A stretch of 48,187 bases of DNA from CALMFQ01 sp964495595 (GTDB lineage: Bacteria > Pseudomonadota > Gammaproteobacteria > Burkholderiales > SCOH01). The DNA lies in the NCBI GenBank assembly GCA_964495595.1, contig CAZBWH010000015.1, positions 1 to 48,187 on the forward strand, in the 5' to 3' direction. Below, piece after piece: positions 42,201-48,187 of this stretch (position 1 is the stretch's first letter; each line of letters begins with the position of its first letter). The position numbers were made by a program, and so were the translations under genes. Under the pieces are notes generated by a model, which ran no database searches, was not told the origin of the DNA, and was given only the letters and a program-made list of their open reading frames with translations.

Positions 42201-42959
42201 GCCCCACACCATCAGGTAGGTCGAGTTGTACCAGTCGGCCGATTCCGGCACGTCTGTCTGTTCCCCCCAAACCTGCGGGCTGGACGGCGGCAAATCACAG
42301 TACCAGTCGTAGAACGACAGCGGCACACCACCGATCAGCGACAGGTAACGCGAACCGGCTGCGTAGCTGACCATCGACATCGCCGGGATCGGCGAGAAGC
42401 CAACCACGCGGTCAGGTCCATAATTCTTGATGGTGAACGCATTAGCAGCGGCAATGATTTCATACACCTCGTCCCAGTTGGAACGCACGAAACCACCCTG
42501 ACCACGCACCGATTTGTAACGCTTGGCATTGGTCGGATTCTGGCTGACATGTTCCCACGCCTGCACCGGACTCATGCTCTTGCGCGCTTCGCGCCACATT
42601 TCAGCCAGACGGCCACGCAGCATCGGGTACTTCACCCGCTGAGCCGAATACACGTACCAAGAGTACGACGCACCACGCGGACAACCGCGCGGCTCGTGGT
42701 TCGGCAGATCCGGGCGAGTGCGCGGGTAGTCGGTCTGCTGGGTTTCCCAGGTGATCAGACCATTCTTGACATAAACCTTCCACGAGCAGGAACCGGTACA
42801 GTTCACGCCGTGCGTGGAACGGACAATTTTGTCCTGCGACCAGCGAGTGCGATATCCGTTTTCCCAGGTGCGATCTTCATCGACTACTGCACCGTGTCCA
42901 TTGGAAAACGTATCTTTCACCCGCGAGAAAAACTTCAAGCGATCGAGAAAGTGGCTCAT
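39237..42959 (-). CDS. narG: Respiratory nitrate reductase alpha subunit
   Basis: A 1240-residue molybdopterin enzyme of normal NarG length. The FS0 cluster ligands are H50, C54, C58 and C93 (STHGVNCTGSCSWKVY, EPRGCPRGAS), with the same numbering as E. coli. The molybdenum ligand D222 lies in FYDWYCDLPPSSPQVWGEQT. No twin-arginine leader is present, matching the cytoplasm-facing type. It reduces nitrate to nitrite for anaerobic respiration. It is first in narGHJI, with a GGAGG ribosome site seven bases before the ATG. narK and narXL are not adjacent; upstream lies a divergent AlkB-type gene. Confidence 0.98.
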   Translation of the reverse strand: MSHFLDRLKFFSRVKDTFSNGHGAVVDEDRTWENGYRTRWSQDKIVRSTHGVNCTGSCSWKVYVKNGLITWETQQTDYPRTRPDLPNHEPRGCPRGASYSWYVYSAQRVKYPMLRGRLAEMWREARKSMSPVQAWEHVSQNPTNAKRYKSVRGQGGFVRSNWDEVYEIIAAANAFTIKNYGPDRVVGFSPIPAMSMVSYAAGSRYLSLIGGVPLSFYDWYCDLPPSSPQVWGEQTDVPESADWYNSTYLMVWGSNVPQTRTPDAHFYTEVRYKGTKTVAVSSDFGEMVKFGDIWLAPKQGTDAALAMAMGHVILKEWHLSNKSDYFTGYMKQYTDSPMLVMLKKQGDHYVSDFFLRASHLADNLGEANNAEWKTLLIDAKTNSIVAPNGVAGFRWGEQGDKVGRWNLELKDGGKGGEIDPLLSLIDCRDDVAGVAFPYFGGKDASDMLVRNVPVKKLTLADGSEALVATVYDLLIGNYGIDRGLGGGNVAKSYDEDVPYTPAWQEKHTSVKRADVITVAREFSENAHKTHGKSMVIVGAALNHWYHNDMIYRGIINMLMMCGCVGQSGGGWAHYVGQEKLRPQFGWAPLAFASDWMRPPRQMNGTSFFYAHTSQWRHEKLHADEIMASTANDSAMSKMSLIDFNAKSERMGWLPSAPQLEINPLDIVRAAEEAGKEAVPYAVEQIKAGKLNFSCDDPDNPKNFPRNMFVWRSNILGSSGKGHEYFLKYLLGTQNAVFGDEKAAIKPSEVKYREQAAEGKLDLLVVLDFRMSTTCLYGDIVLPSATWYEKDDLNTSDMHPFIHPLSEAVQPLWQSKSDWEIYKGLAKKFSEIAKDYLGTRKDLVLTPLMHDTPSELGQPFEPKDWKKGECEPIPGKTMPTMTVVERNYGDIYKKFTSIGPLLDKLGNGGKGINWNTEHEVHEIGDLNKVITEEGVSKGRPKLDTAIDAAEMILTFAPETNGHVSVKAWEALSKITGRDHSHLAVGREHDKIRFRDVQSQPRKIISAPTWSGLESEEVSYNAGYTNVHEMIPWRTLTGRQQFYQDHYWMLQFGEGFTLYKPAIDTKTIKPVQGKMSNGNGELVLNWITPHQKWGIHSTYTDNLRMLTLSRGGPHVWVSEVEAKEVGLQDNDWVEVYNVNGTLTARVVVSQRVPRGMCLMYHAQEKIVNVPGAETSGFRGGMHNSVTRTVTKPTHMIGGYVQQAYGFNYYGTVGSNRDEYVIVRKMNKVDWLEGPLVEEGASK

Positions 42960-43044
42960 TTTGCCTCCGAGGTAGAGTCCCGCATGCCGTCATCGCGCCG
43001 ATGACAACACACACCATTAGCAACGGTGGCGAGAATACGCACTT

Positions 43045-43059
43045 GTTGGCAATGCCAAC
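43045..43059. promoter_or_regulatory. Perfect 15-bp palindrome upstream of narG
   Basis: GTTGGCAATGCCAAC is a 7-1-7 perfect palindrome 86 bases before narG in the 278-base divergent region shared with the hydroxylase gene. It may be an operator overlapping a narG -35 region. It does not fit the FNR spacing (3 instead of 4 central bases between TTGGC and GCCAA). Confidence 0.35.
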
Positions 43060-43161
43060 ATTCGCCCAAAGCACATTCCCCGCAACGCTGTCGCACTAAT
43101 CAGCCCCCCCTCCACCCGCCAGCCTATCTAGTCCGAAAGAACTATTCACTCATCAAGCCGC

Positions 43162-43191
43162 TTGACCTGACTCAATTTTTTGACCAATAAT
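43162..43191 (+). promoter_or_regulatory. Candidate promoter and FNR/CRP-like site of the hydroxylase gene
   Basis: TTGACCTGACTCAA (43162-43175) matches the FNR consensus TTGAT-N4-ATCAA at 8 of 10 positions. TTGACC can also serve as a -35 with AATAAT (43186-43191) as -10 at 18-base spacing. Only one of these roles may be real. Confidence 0.3.
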
Positions 43192-43237
43192 TGTCTAACA
43201 ATCCAACAATTAAACCAATGAAAAAGGAGGCTTTAAC

Positions 43238-44386
43238 ATGCACACCAACTGGCAAGCGATCAAGAAATACACCTATCTGATCGTATTCATCGTCCCCGCC
43301 GCCGTGGCCGCAGGAGCCTGGTACGGCGGCTGGCTGGCATATCTCACCCCATTCCTGGCATTCGGACTGCTACCGTTGCTGGATCTGATCATTGGCGAAG
43401 ACCGCAGCAATTACAGCGAAGCAGAAGCAAAGCAAATGGAAGGTGAACTTTACTACCGCTGGATCACCTTTCTGTTCGTCCCCGTCTATTACCTTGCGCT
43501 GGGGCTTACGATATGGCGAGCGATGCGAGGTGACTGGACTCTCGCCGACTGGATAGGCAATGTCTGGTCCGCCGGCATCATGGGTGGAATCAACATCACC
43601 GTGGCACATGAACTGGGCCACAAGCAGAACCGTCTGGAAAAATGGCTGGCCAGAATCCTGTTGCATGCGGTGTGCTATGGCCACTTTATGAATGAACACA
43701 ACAAGGGACACCATGCGCTGGTCTCAACGCCGGAAGATCCGGCTACCGCCCGGTTCGGTGAGTCGCTCTACGCCTTTTACCCCCGGACAGTGACCGGCAC
43801 CTTTCGCAAGGCATGTGAAATCGAAGCGCAGCGATTGAGCCGGCAAGGCAGATCGGCCTGGCACTGGCACAACGAAATGTACCGCAACCTGGGCTGGCCA
43901 CTATTGATGACAGCGGGAGTCTGGGCGACCGGTAACGCACTTGCAGCCGGCCAGCCAAACGTGTTGGGCATCAACGCAGGACTGGCCGCAGCAGGCTTTT
44001 TCATCATCCAGGCCATACTTGGGTTTTCCTTGCTGGAAGTAGTGAACTATCTGGAACACTACGGCCTGCAACGGCAAAAACTCGACAATGGCCGCTACGA
44101 GCGGGTTGCCCCCGTTCACAGCTGGAACTCGAACCACCTGATCACCAACTGCTTCCTGTATCACCTGCAACGCCATTCCGACCACCATACCTGGCCTGCG
44201 CGGCGCTACCAGACGCTGCGCCACTTTGATGATTCGCCACAACTGCCCACCGGCTATGCGGGAATGGTCTTGCTCGCGTCGATCCCTCCGCTCTGGTTTG
44301 CCGTCATGAACCCGCGCGTTGAACGCTTCATGGCCCGGCAACAGACCAGGTCGGGTGCAGACCGCTCCGGCCTGGCCACGCAATGA
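43238..44386 (+). CDS. AlkB-type integral-membrane alkane monooxygenase / fatty acid desaturase family
   Basis: A 382-residue membrane di-iron protein with about six helices. The histidine boxes are all present: H124ELGHK, E153HNKGHH, N270YLEHYGL and Q311RHSDHH. These match the AlkB/XylM hydroxylase pattern in order and spacing, and NYLEHYGL is the alkane-hydroxylase signature. It would insert oxygen at the terminal carbon of alkanes or related chains using a rubredoxin-type donor. No rubredoxin or rubredoxin reductase is nearby. AAGGAGG sits nine bases before the ATG. It is divergent from narG. Substrate range cannot be inferred. Confidence 0.9.
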   Translation: MHTNWQAIKKYTYLIVFIVPAAVAAGAWYGGWLAYLTPFLAFGLLPLLDLIIGEDRSNYSEAEAKQMEGELYYRWITFLFVPVYYLALGLTIWRAMRGDWTLADWIGNVWSAGIMGGINITVAHELGHKQNRLEKWLARILLHAVCYGHFMNEHNKGHHALVSTPEDPATARFGESLYAFYPRTVTGTFRKACEIEAQRLSRQGRSAWHWHNEMYRNLGWPLLMTAGVWATGNALAAGQPNVLGINAGLAAAGFFIIQAILGFSLLEVVNYLEHYGLQRQKLDNGRYERVAPVHSWNSNHLITNCFLYHLQRHSDHHTWPARRYQTLRHFDDSPQLPTGYAGMVLLASIPPLWFAVMNPRVERFMARQQTRSGADRSGLATQ

Positions 44387-44481
44387 ATCTACCGGCAGAT
44401 ACCGGAACAAAACAGCACCCCGGGTTGCCGATACGGATGCATGACTTATGATGAGTAGGGAACCTTCCATACTTTCCGGCA

Positions 44482-45822
44482 ATGGCTGCTGCACCCACAC
44501 CGATCCCGATTGATCTGGCCCACGAACTGGATGAAATCCGGCAGCAGCAAACGCTGCTGCTGACCCTGCTCGACCACACCCATGCCGGCGTTGTCGTGCA
44601 TGATGCCGCGGGTAGTATCCGTTACATGAATTCATCAGCACGAAACATTTTCGGGCTGACGCTGGCAAACATGGCGGACGCGCAGATACAGCAGGGGCAC
44701 TGGTGGCTGTTCGATGAGAACGGGGTACGCCTGTCGGCCGATCAGCTCCCGGCGAACCGGGTACTGCAATACGGCACACCCATCGACGATCTGCAAATGG
44801 CTATCCAGCCGTTTGACGCCAGCGAGTTGCGCTGGTGCGACGTCAAGGCCGCTCCGGTACGCGATCTGGACGGCAGCATCAAGCAAGTCGTCGTGACTTT
44901 CATCGACATGACAGGCCAGCACAAGGCCCTCGCTGCGCTGAACGCCAGCGAAAGCCGCCTGCGCAGCATTCTTGAGCAAGCGCCGGTCGCTGTTGCCGTT
45001 TGCGATGCAGCAGGCAGGCTGCAATCGGTCAATGCTGCCTACTGCCGCATGTTCGGCTACTCCAGCGACGAACTGATCGGCCAACCGATGACCATCATCA
45101 CCCCACCCGCTTTCCGCGACGTCACGGCCGAACTGTACCGGCGTTTTCTGGAAACAGGGCAAGGGCTACGCGGCGAATGGGATGCCTGCACCAAAGACGG
45201 ACGTTCACTGACCATACTATCCAGTGGCACGCTTCTGGCTGGCAGCCAACCCTCTCAAGTCATCACTTTCATCGTCGATGTAACCGAAAAAAAGCACCTG
45301 GAAAACGATCTGATTCACAAGAATGCCCTGCTGGAAAAACGGGCCAGCGAAGACGGGTTGACCGGGCTGCTTAATCGCCAAACCATTTTCGAGCGCCTCC
45401 AGATTGCCATCCAGCGCTGCACCCGATATGGCGATGCGTTGAGCGTCATGATGCTGGATGTCGATTTTTTCAAGCAAATCAACGACACCTACGGGCATGA
45501 AGCGGGGGATCAGGTATTGATGAAGGTGGCGCACACCATCCGTGACACGATCCGTCAGGTGGATACGGCCGGGCGCTACGGTGGCGAGGAGTTTTTTATC
45601 CTGTTACCCAATGTCGACCAGCAAGGCGCCATCGCTGCCGCCGAGCGTCTGCGCTTGCAGATTGCAGCGCTACGCTTTCCCCTTGACGAACTGGATGTCA
45701 CGGTCAGCATCGGCGTGGCCAGCCACCAGGAAGGCGACGACATGCAGTTTCTGGTCAATCGGGCTGACTTGGCCATGTACCAGTCGAAGCGGGCCGGACG
45801 CAACCAGGTTCATGCCGGTTAG
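44482..45822 (+). CDS. PAS-PAS-GGDEF diguanylate cyclase
   Basis: A 446-residue soluble sensor without membrane segments. A short coiled coil (AHELDEIRQQQTLLLTLL) leads to PAS 1 (about 28-150: HAGVVVHDAAGSIRYMNSSA) and PAS 2 (about 160-275: PVAVAVCDAAGRLQSVNAAY, MFGYSSDELIG). The GGDEF domain follows (about 285-445), with active site RYGGEEFFILLP and the inhibitory RQVD site five residues before. It should synthesise cyclic di-GMP in response to a cytoplasmic cue, perhaps redox or a small ligand bound by PAS. It begins 95 bases after the hydroxylase gene on the same strand, so a link to that gene is possible. Confidence 0.94.
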   Translation: MAAAPTPIPIDLAHELDEIRQQQTLLLTLLDHTHAGVVVHDAAGSIRYMNSSARNIFGLTLANMADAQIQQGHWWLFDENGVRLSADQLPANRVLQYGTPIDDLQMAIQPFDASELRWCDVKAAPVRDLDGSIKQVVVTFIDMTGQHKALAALNASESRLRSILEQAPVAVAVCDAAGRLQSVNAAYCRMFGYSSDELIGQPMTIITPPAFRDVTAELYRRFLETGQGLRGEWDACTKDGRSLTILSSGTLLAGSQPSQVITFIVDVTEKKHLENDLIHKNALLEKRASEDGLTGLLNRQTIFERLQIAIQRCTRYGDALSVMMLDVDFFKQINDTYGHEAGDQVLMKVAHTIRDTIRQVDTAGRYGGEEFFILLPNVDQQGAIAAAERLRLQIAALRFPLDELDVTVSIGVASHQEGDDMQFLVNRADLAMYQSKRAGRNQVHAG

Positions 45823-45882
45823 GCAGGCGTTGAAATGTATTGGCCGGCTTAAGTCATTGCAAAAACAATCCTTGCCAAAAAT

Positions 45883-45917
45883 GTTTTGATTAGTACAATA
45901 AAACCAGAATTGATCAA
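45883..45917 (+). promoter_or_regulatory. Candidate operator of the MarR gene
   Basis: GTTTTGATT (45883-45891) and AATAAAACC (45897-45905) are related as an imperfect inverted repeat (7 of 9) around AGTAC. The perfect palindrome TTGATCAA (45910-45917) follows. MarR proteins usually bind such sites in their own promoters; TTGATtagtacAATAAA could also hold promoter elements. Confidence 0.35.
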
Positions 45918-45932
45918 GCAGATACCGTAGCG

Positions 45933-46373
45933 ATGACACGCCCAACCTGCCTGCCGTTCCTCAGGGAACTGGCCCGATGCTATCAAGGGTTCGAACGCGC
46001 CTCCGGACGCAATATCCGGGAACTGGGATTGACACCTGCCCAGTTCGACATTATTGCCACGCTGGGTAATACGTCAGGAATGAACTGCAAGGAGTTGGGC
46101 GAGCGAACGCTGATCACCAAGGGTACGCTGACGGGAGTGCTCGATCGCTTGTTTGATAAAGGATTGATTGACCGACACATTCCGCCAGAGGACCGGCGAA
46201 GCCTGTTCATCAGCCTCACTGCGGCCGGGCAGACACTGTTTGAATCGGTGTTCCCGGCGCACATGGCTTTTCTGCAATACATGTTTCAGGATTTCGACGC
46301 AACCTTGCTGGAGCAACTGCGCAACCAGCTGGAACCGTTGCGCCACCGTTTCGAACAGGAGAGTAGCCAGTGA
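45933..46373 (+). CDS. MarR-family transcriptional regulator
   Basis: A 146-residue winged-helix regulator. The N-terminal dimerisation helix (FLRELARCYQGFERASGRN) is followed by LTPAQFDIIATLGN, the recognition region MNCKELGERTLITKGTLTGV and the wing GLIDRHIPPEDRRSLFISLT with the conserved DxR. The C-terminal helices complete the dimer. Its stop overlaps the cytochrome b561 start by 3 bases (GTGA), so it is co-expressed with that gene and the two YceI genes and probably controls the whole operon, with an unknown effector. Confidence 0.92.
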   Translation: MTRPTCLPFLRELARCYQGFERASGRNIRELGLTPAQFDIIATLGNTSGMNCKELGERTLITKGTLTGVLDRLFDKGLIDRHIPPEDRRSLFISLTAAGQTLFESVFPAHMAFLQYMFQDFDATLLEQLRNQLEPLRHRFEQESSQ

Positions 46374-46918
46374 GCCGTCGCATTGAACGATATACCCCCC
46401 TGCAACTGGCATTGCACTGGCTGATGGCCCTGATGATTGCCGGTGGACTGGTGATGGGAGGGATGATCGAGGATATGCCGCTTTCACCGCTCAAACTGAA
46501 ACTGCTGTCCTGGCACAAGTGGAACGGCATTACCGTCCTGCTGTTGGCAATACTGCGACTGGCGGTGCGTTACGCGACGGGCACACCGCCACTGCCAGCC
46601 TCCGTGCCGGTCTGGCAGCAATGGCTGGCCCGCGCAGGACACGGTCTGCTGTATCTGCTGATGATCCTGATCCCGCTCAGCGGCTGGCTGATGAGCTCGG
46701 CCAAAGGGTTTCCGGTGAACTATTTCGGGGTACTGCCCCTTCCCGACCTGATCGGCAAGGACGCCGGCCTGGCCGACTGGCTGAAGCTTGGCCACGAACG
46801 GCTCTGCCAGCTGCTACTGGTCGCCCTGGCGGCGCACGTTGCTGCAGCGCTGAAGCACCATTACTTCGACCGTGACACCATCCTGCAGCGCATGTTGCCG
46901 TTCATTTCCCAACGCTGA
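46370..46918 (+). CDS. Cytochrome b561
   Basis: A 182-residue di-haem membrane protein with four hydrophobic helices, beginning at GTG 46370. Haem-ligand histidines are in LQLALHWLMALMIAG (helix 1), LLSWHKWNGITVLLL (helix 2), ARAGHGLLYLLMILIPLSGW (helix 3) and LLLVALAAHVAAALKHHYF (helix 4). In the bacterial CybB family it oxidises quinol, in some cases passing electrons to superoxide. It is the first of a b561-YceI-YceI set, a frequent combination. Confidence 0.93.
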   Translation: MSRRIERYTPLQLALHWLMALMIAGGLVMGGMIEDMPLSPLKLKLLSWHKWNGITVLLLAILRLAVRYATGTPPLPASVPVWQQWLARAGHGLLYLLMILIPLSGWLMSSAKGFPVNYFGVLPLPDLIGKDAGLADWLKLGHERLCQLLLVALAAHVAAALKHHYFDRDTILQRMLPFISQR

Positions 46919-46930
46919 AAGACGCCGGCC

Positions 46931-47500
46931 ATGAAACTGATTCTTCCCCTGCTTGCAACGCTGACACTGGCCAGCCCACCGCTCGCACTTGCTGCGCAGC
47001 AACTTGACCCGAGCCGTAGCGAGATCCGTTTCACGGCCAGGCAGATGGGCGTCAGCGCCGAAGGCCGCTTTCGCAAGTTTGCCGCGCAGGTAGATTTCCA
47101 CCCTGACCGTCTGGCGCAATCCCGGGCAACCATCGATATCGATATTGCCAGCATTTCACTGGGCAGCCCGGAAAACGAAACCGAACTGAAAAAACGCGCC
47201 TGGTTCAATCTGGCAGGCTTTCCAACGGCACGGTTCACCGCTCACCGGTTCGTGCAGCGCAGTGGCAACCAGTATCAGGTTGACGGTAAGCTGACCATCA
47301 AGGGCATCAGCCGGGATGTCTCTGCCCCGTTCACCCTGCAGCAAAGCGGCACGACACTCACCGTCAGTGGCACGGTGCCGCTCAAGCGCCTGCAATTCAA
47401 CATCGGCGAAGGAGAATGGGCCGACACGGAAACCGTCGCCGACGACGTGCAGGTGTCATTTCGCCTCGGACTGATCACCTCTCCAACCGCACCACGCTAA
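46931..47500 (+). CDS. YceI-family periplasmic protein 1
   Basis: A 189-residue protein with a Sec signal peptide (about 1-21, LILPLLATLTLASPPLALA) and a YceI lipocalin-like barrel: LDPSRSEIRFTARQMGVSAE, FRKFAAQVDF, ATIDIDIASISLGSPENETE and GKLTIKGISRDVSAPFTLQQ. The family binds isoprenoid or amide lipids in a closed barrel. It differs clearly from the following YceI, so the two are probably not interchangeable. It lies 12 bases after the cytochrome b561 gene. Confidence 0.92.
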   Translation: MKLILPLLATLTLASPPLALAAQQLDPSRSEIRFTARQMGVSAEGRFRKFAAQVDFHPDRLAQSRATIDIDIASISLGSPENETELKKRAWFNLAGFPTARFTAHRFVQRSGNQYQVDGKLTIKGISRDVSAPFTLQQSGTTLTVSGTVPLKRLQFNIGEGEWADTETVADDVQVSFRLGLITSPTAPR

Positions 47501-47515
47501 CCACAGGAGTCTGCC

Positions 47516-48082
47516 ATGCACAAACGCCTTGCCTGCGCAATCGTCTTTTCCCTGGCCGCAGCCGCGCACGCCGCGCCGGAAAACTACACCATTGATCCAT
47601 CGCACACCTACGCCAACTGGTCACTGAGCCATCTGGGGTTTTCAACCCAGCACGGTCGGTTCAACACCACCAGCGGCAAGATCACCCTGGACATGGCTGC
47701 CAAGTCCGGCTCGGCGGACATCAGCATTGATGTTGCCTCAATCGACAGCGGATGGCCTAAGCGAGACAATCATTTGCGCGGATCGGACTTTTTCAACGTC
47801 GGCAAATTTTCCACCATCACCTTCAAGTCCAGTCGTTTCCAGTTCAACGGTGAACAACTTGCAGCAGTGGACGGCGAATTGACCATGCTGGGGGTAACCA
47901 AACCGGTCAAACTGACCGTCACACAATTTCGCTGCGCCAAGCATCCGATGATGAACAAACCCTGGTGTGGCGCCATGGCGAGCACCAGCATCAAGCGCAG
48001 TGAATTCGGGCTGACCGCCTATGTGCCCGGCGTGGGAGACGAAGTCAACATTACCCTGCAAGTCGAGGCCGGAAAGGACTGA
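47516..48082 (+). CDS. YceI-family periplasmic protein 2
   Basis: A 188-residue YceI protein with a signal peptide (about 1-19, LACAIVFSLAAAAHA) and canonical motifs YTIDPSHTYANWSLSHLGFS, KSGSADISIDVASIDSGWPK, HLRGSDFFNVGKFSTITFKS and LTMLGVTKPVKLTV. Two cysteines (RCAKHPMMNKPWCG) may form a disulfide. It is closer to E. coli YceI than its upstream neighbour and ends the operon. Isoprenoid (ubiquinone-like) binding is known for the family. Confidence 0.95.
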   Translation: MHKRLACAIVFSLAAAAHAAPENYTIDPSHTYANWSLSHLGFSTQHGRFNTTSGKITLDMAAKSGSADISIDVASIDSGWPKRDNHLRGSDFFNVGKFSTITFKSSRFQFNGEQLAAVDGELTMLGVTKPVKLTVTQFRCAKHPMMNKPWCGAMASTSIKRSEFGLTAYVPGVGDEVNITLQVEAGKD

Positions 48083-48099
48083 TCCCTTGCTTCTTTGCT

Positions 48100-48136
48100 A
48101 CGCACGCGGCCCTGCCCGGCACAGGGCCGTGTGCGT
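48100..48136 (+). terminator. Long hairpin after the YceI operon
   Basis: The arms ACGCACGCGGCCCTG and CAGGGCCGTGTGCGT pair over 15 bp (one G-U) with a 7-base loop. The T tract is poor, so it may act with Rho or as a 3' end stabiliser. Confidence 0.6.
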
Positions 48137-48187
48137 TGCAGCTTAAGGATGTGCTGATTTATTCAGCGAGCGGGGTGAAGCGCAAGG

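Noticed and set aside
39216..43004. A 1262-codon open frame on the plus strand, opposite narG
   Set aside because: narG is unmistakable on the minus strand. The opposite frame stays open because high-GC codon use avoids codons whose complements are stops. The translated text has no recognisable domains.
43045..43059. FNR box upstream of narG
   Set aside because: TTGGC and GCCAA are separated by three bases and differ from TTGAT/ATCAA, so the palindrome does not fit FNR.

Overview
The window is about 48 kb of moderately high-GC chromosome from a Gram-negative betaproteobacterium, most likely a free-living member of the Neisseriales (inference from protein character and gene order; no 16S rRNA is present). 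Housekeeping content includes ispB, rplU-rpmA-obgE, lptE-holA, rimO, xerC, dapF, metK, ahcY and metF. It also carries a full membrane-bound respiratory nitrate reductase operon, an AlkB-type hydroxylase and two diguanylate cyclases, which suits a versatile facultative organism.

Bases 1-2300 are an accessory patch: the 3' end of hsdR, a broken IS3-family transposase, a FitAB-like toxin-antitoxin pair, and a 346-bp element bounded by perfect 20-bp inverted repeats. A large Hsp70 with a non-canonical C-terminus follows (2465-5266). Next is a decaying iron-uptake cluster (5543-7919): a TonB-dependent receptor pseudogene, a PepSY membrane protein that is still open, and a ferredoxin-reductase pseudogene. 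A glutathione transferase and tRNA-Pro(CGG) close this part.

Bases 8855-26577 are mostly core genes. ispB and rplU-rpmA-obgE are divergent around a textbook sigma70 promoter. A two-gene unit that looks like a kleisin plus winged-helix partner of an SMC complex, but lacks an adjacent SMC ATPase, lies between obgE and lptE-holA-HAD phosphatase. rimO converges on a xerC-DUF484-dapF-CoA-binding-acyltransferase series. Three tandem LpxL-type acyltransferase genes lie head to head with metK. A PhoU-like (DUF47) and Pit phosphate transporter pair follows. Imperfect palindromic repeats flank dapF on both sides.

Bases 26660-35189 hold a membrane-anchored diguanylate cyclase whose last codons contain the promoter for an S-adenosylhomocysteine riboswitch controlling ahcY, then metF. 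With metK this covers much of the activated-methyl cycle. Downstream is a TPR-plus-beta-barrel outer-membrane protein of the Slam / type XI secretion kind, directly followed by an exported FecR-domain protein with two homologous C-terminal barrel domains resembling TbpB-type secretion domains. This looks like a transporter and cargo pair of unusual composition and is the most interesting system I see.

Bases 35415-48187 contain a parvulin isomerase and narI, narJ, narH, narG on the minus strand, then plus-strand genes: an alkane-monooxygenase-like protein, a PAS-PAS-GGDEF cyclase, and a MarR regulator in an operon with cytochrome b561 and two YceI proteins. Starts were adjusted to internal start codons where family length or ribosome binding sites demanded it. 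All homology statements come from recognising motifs by eye; no database search was run.
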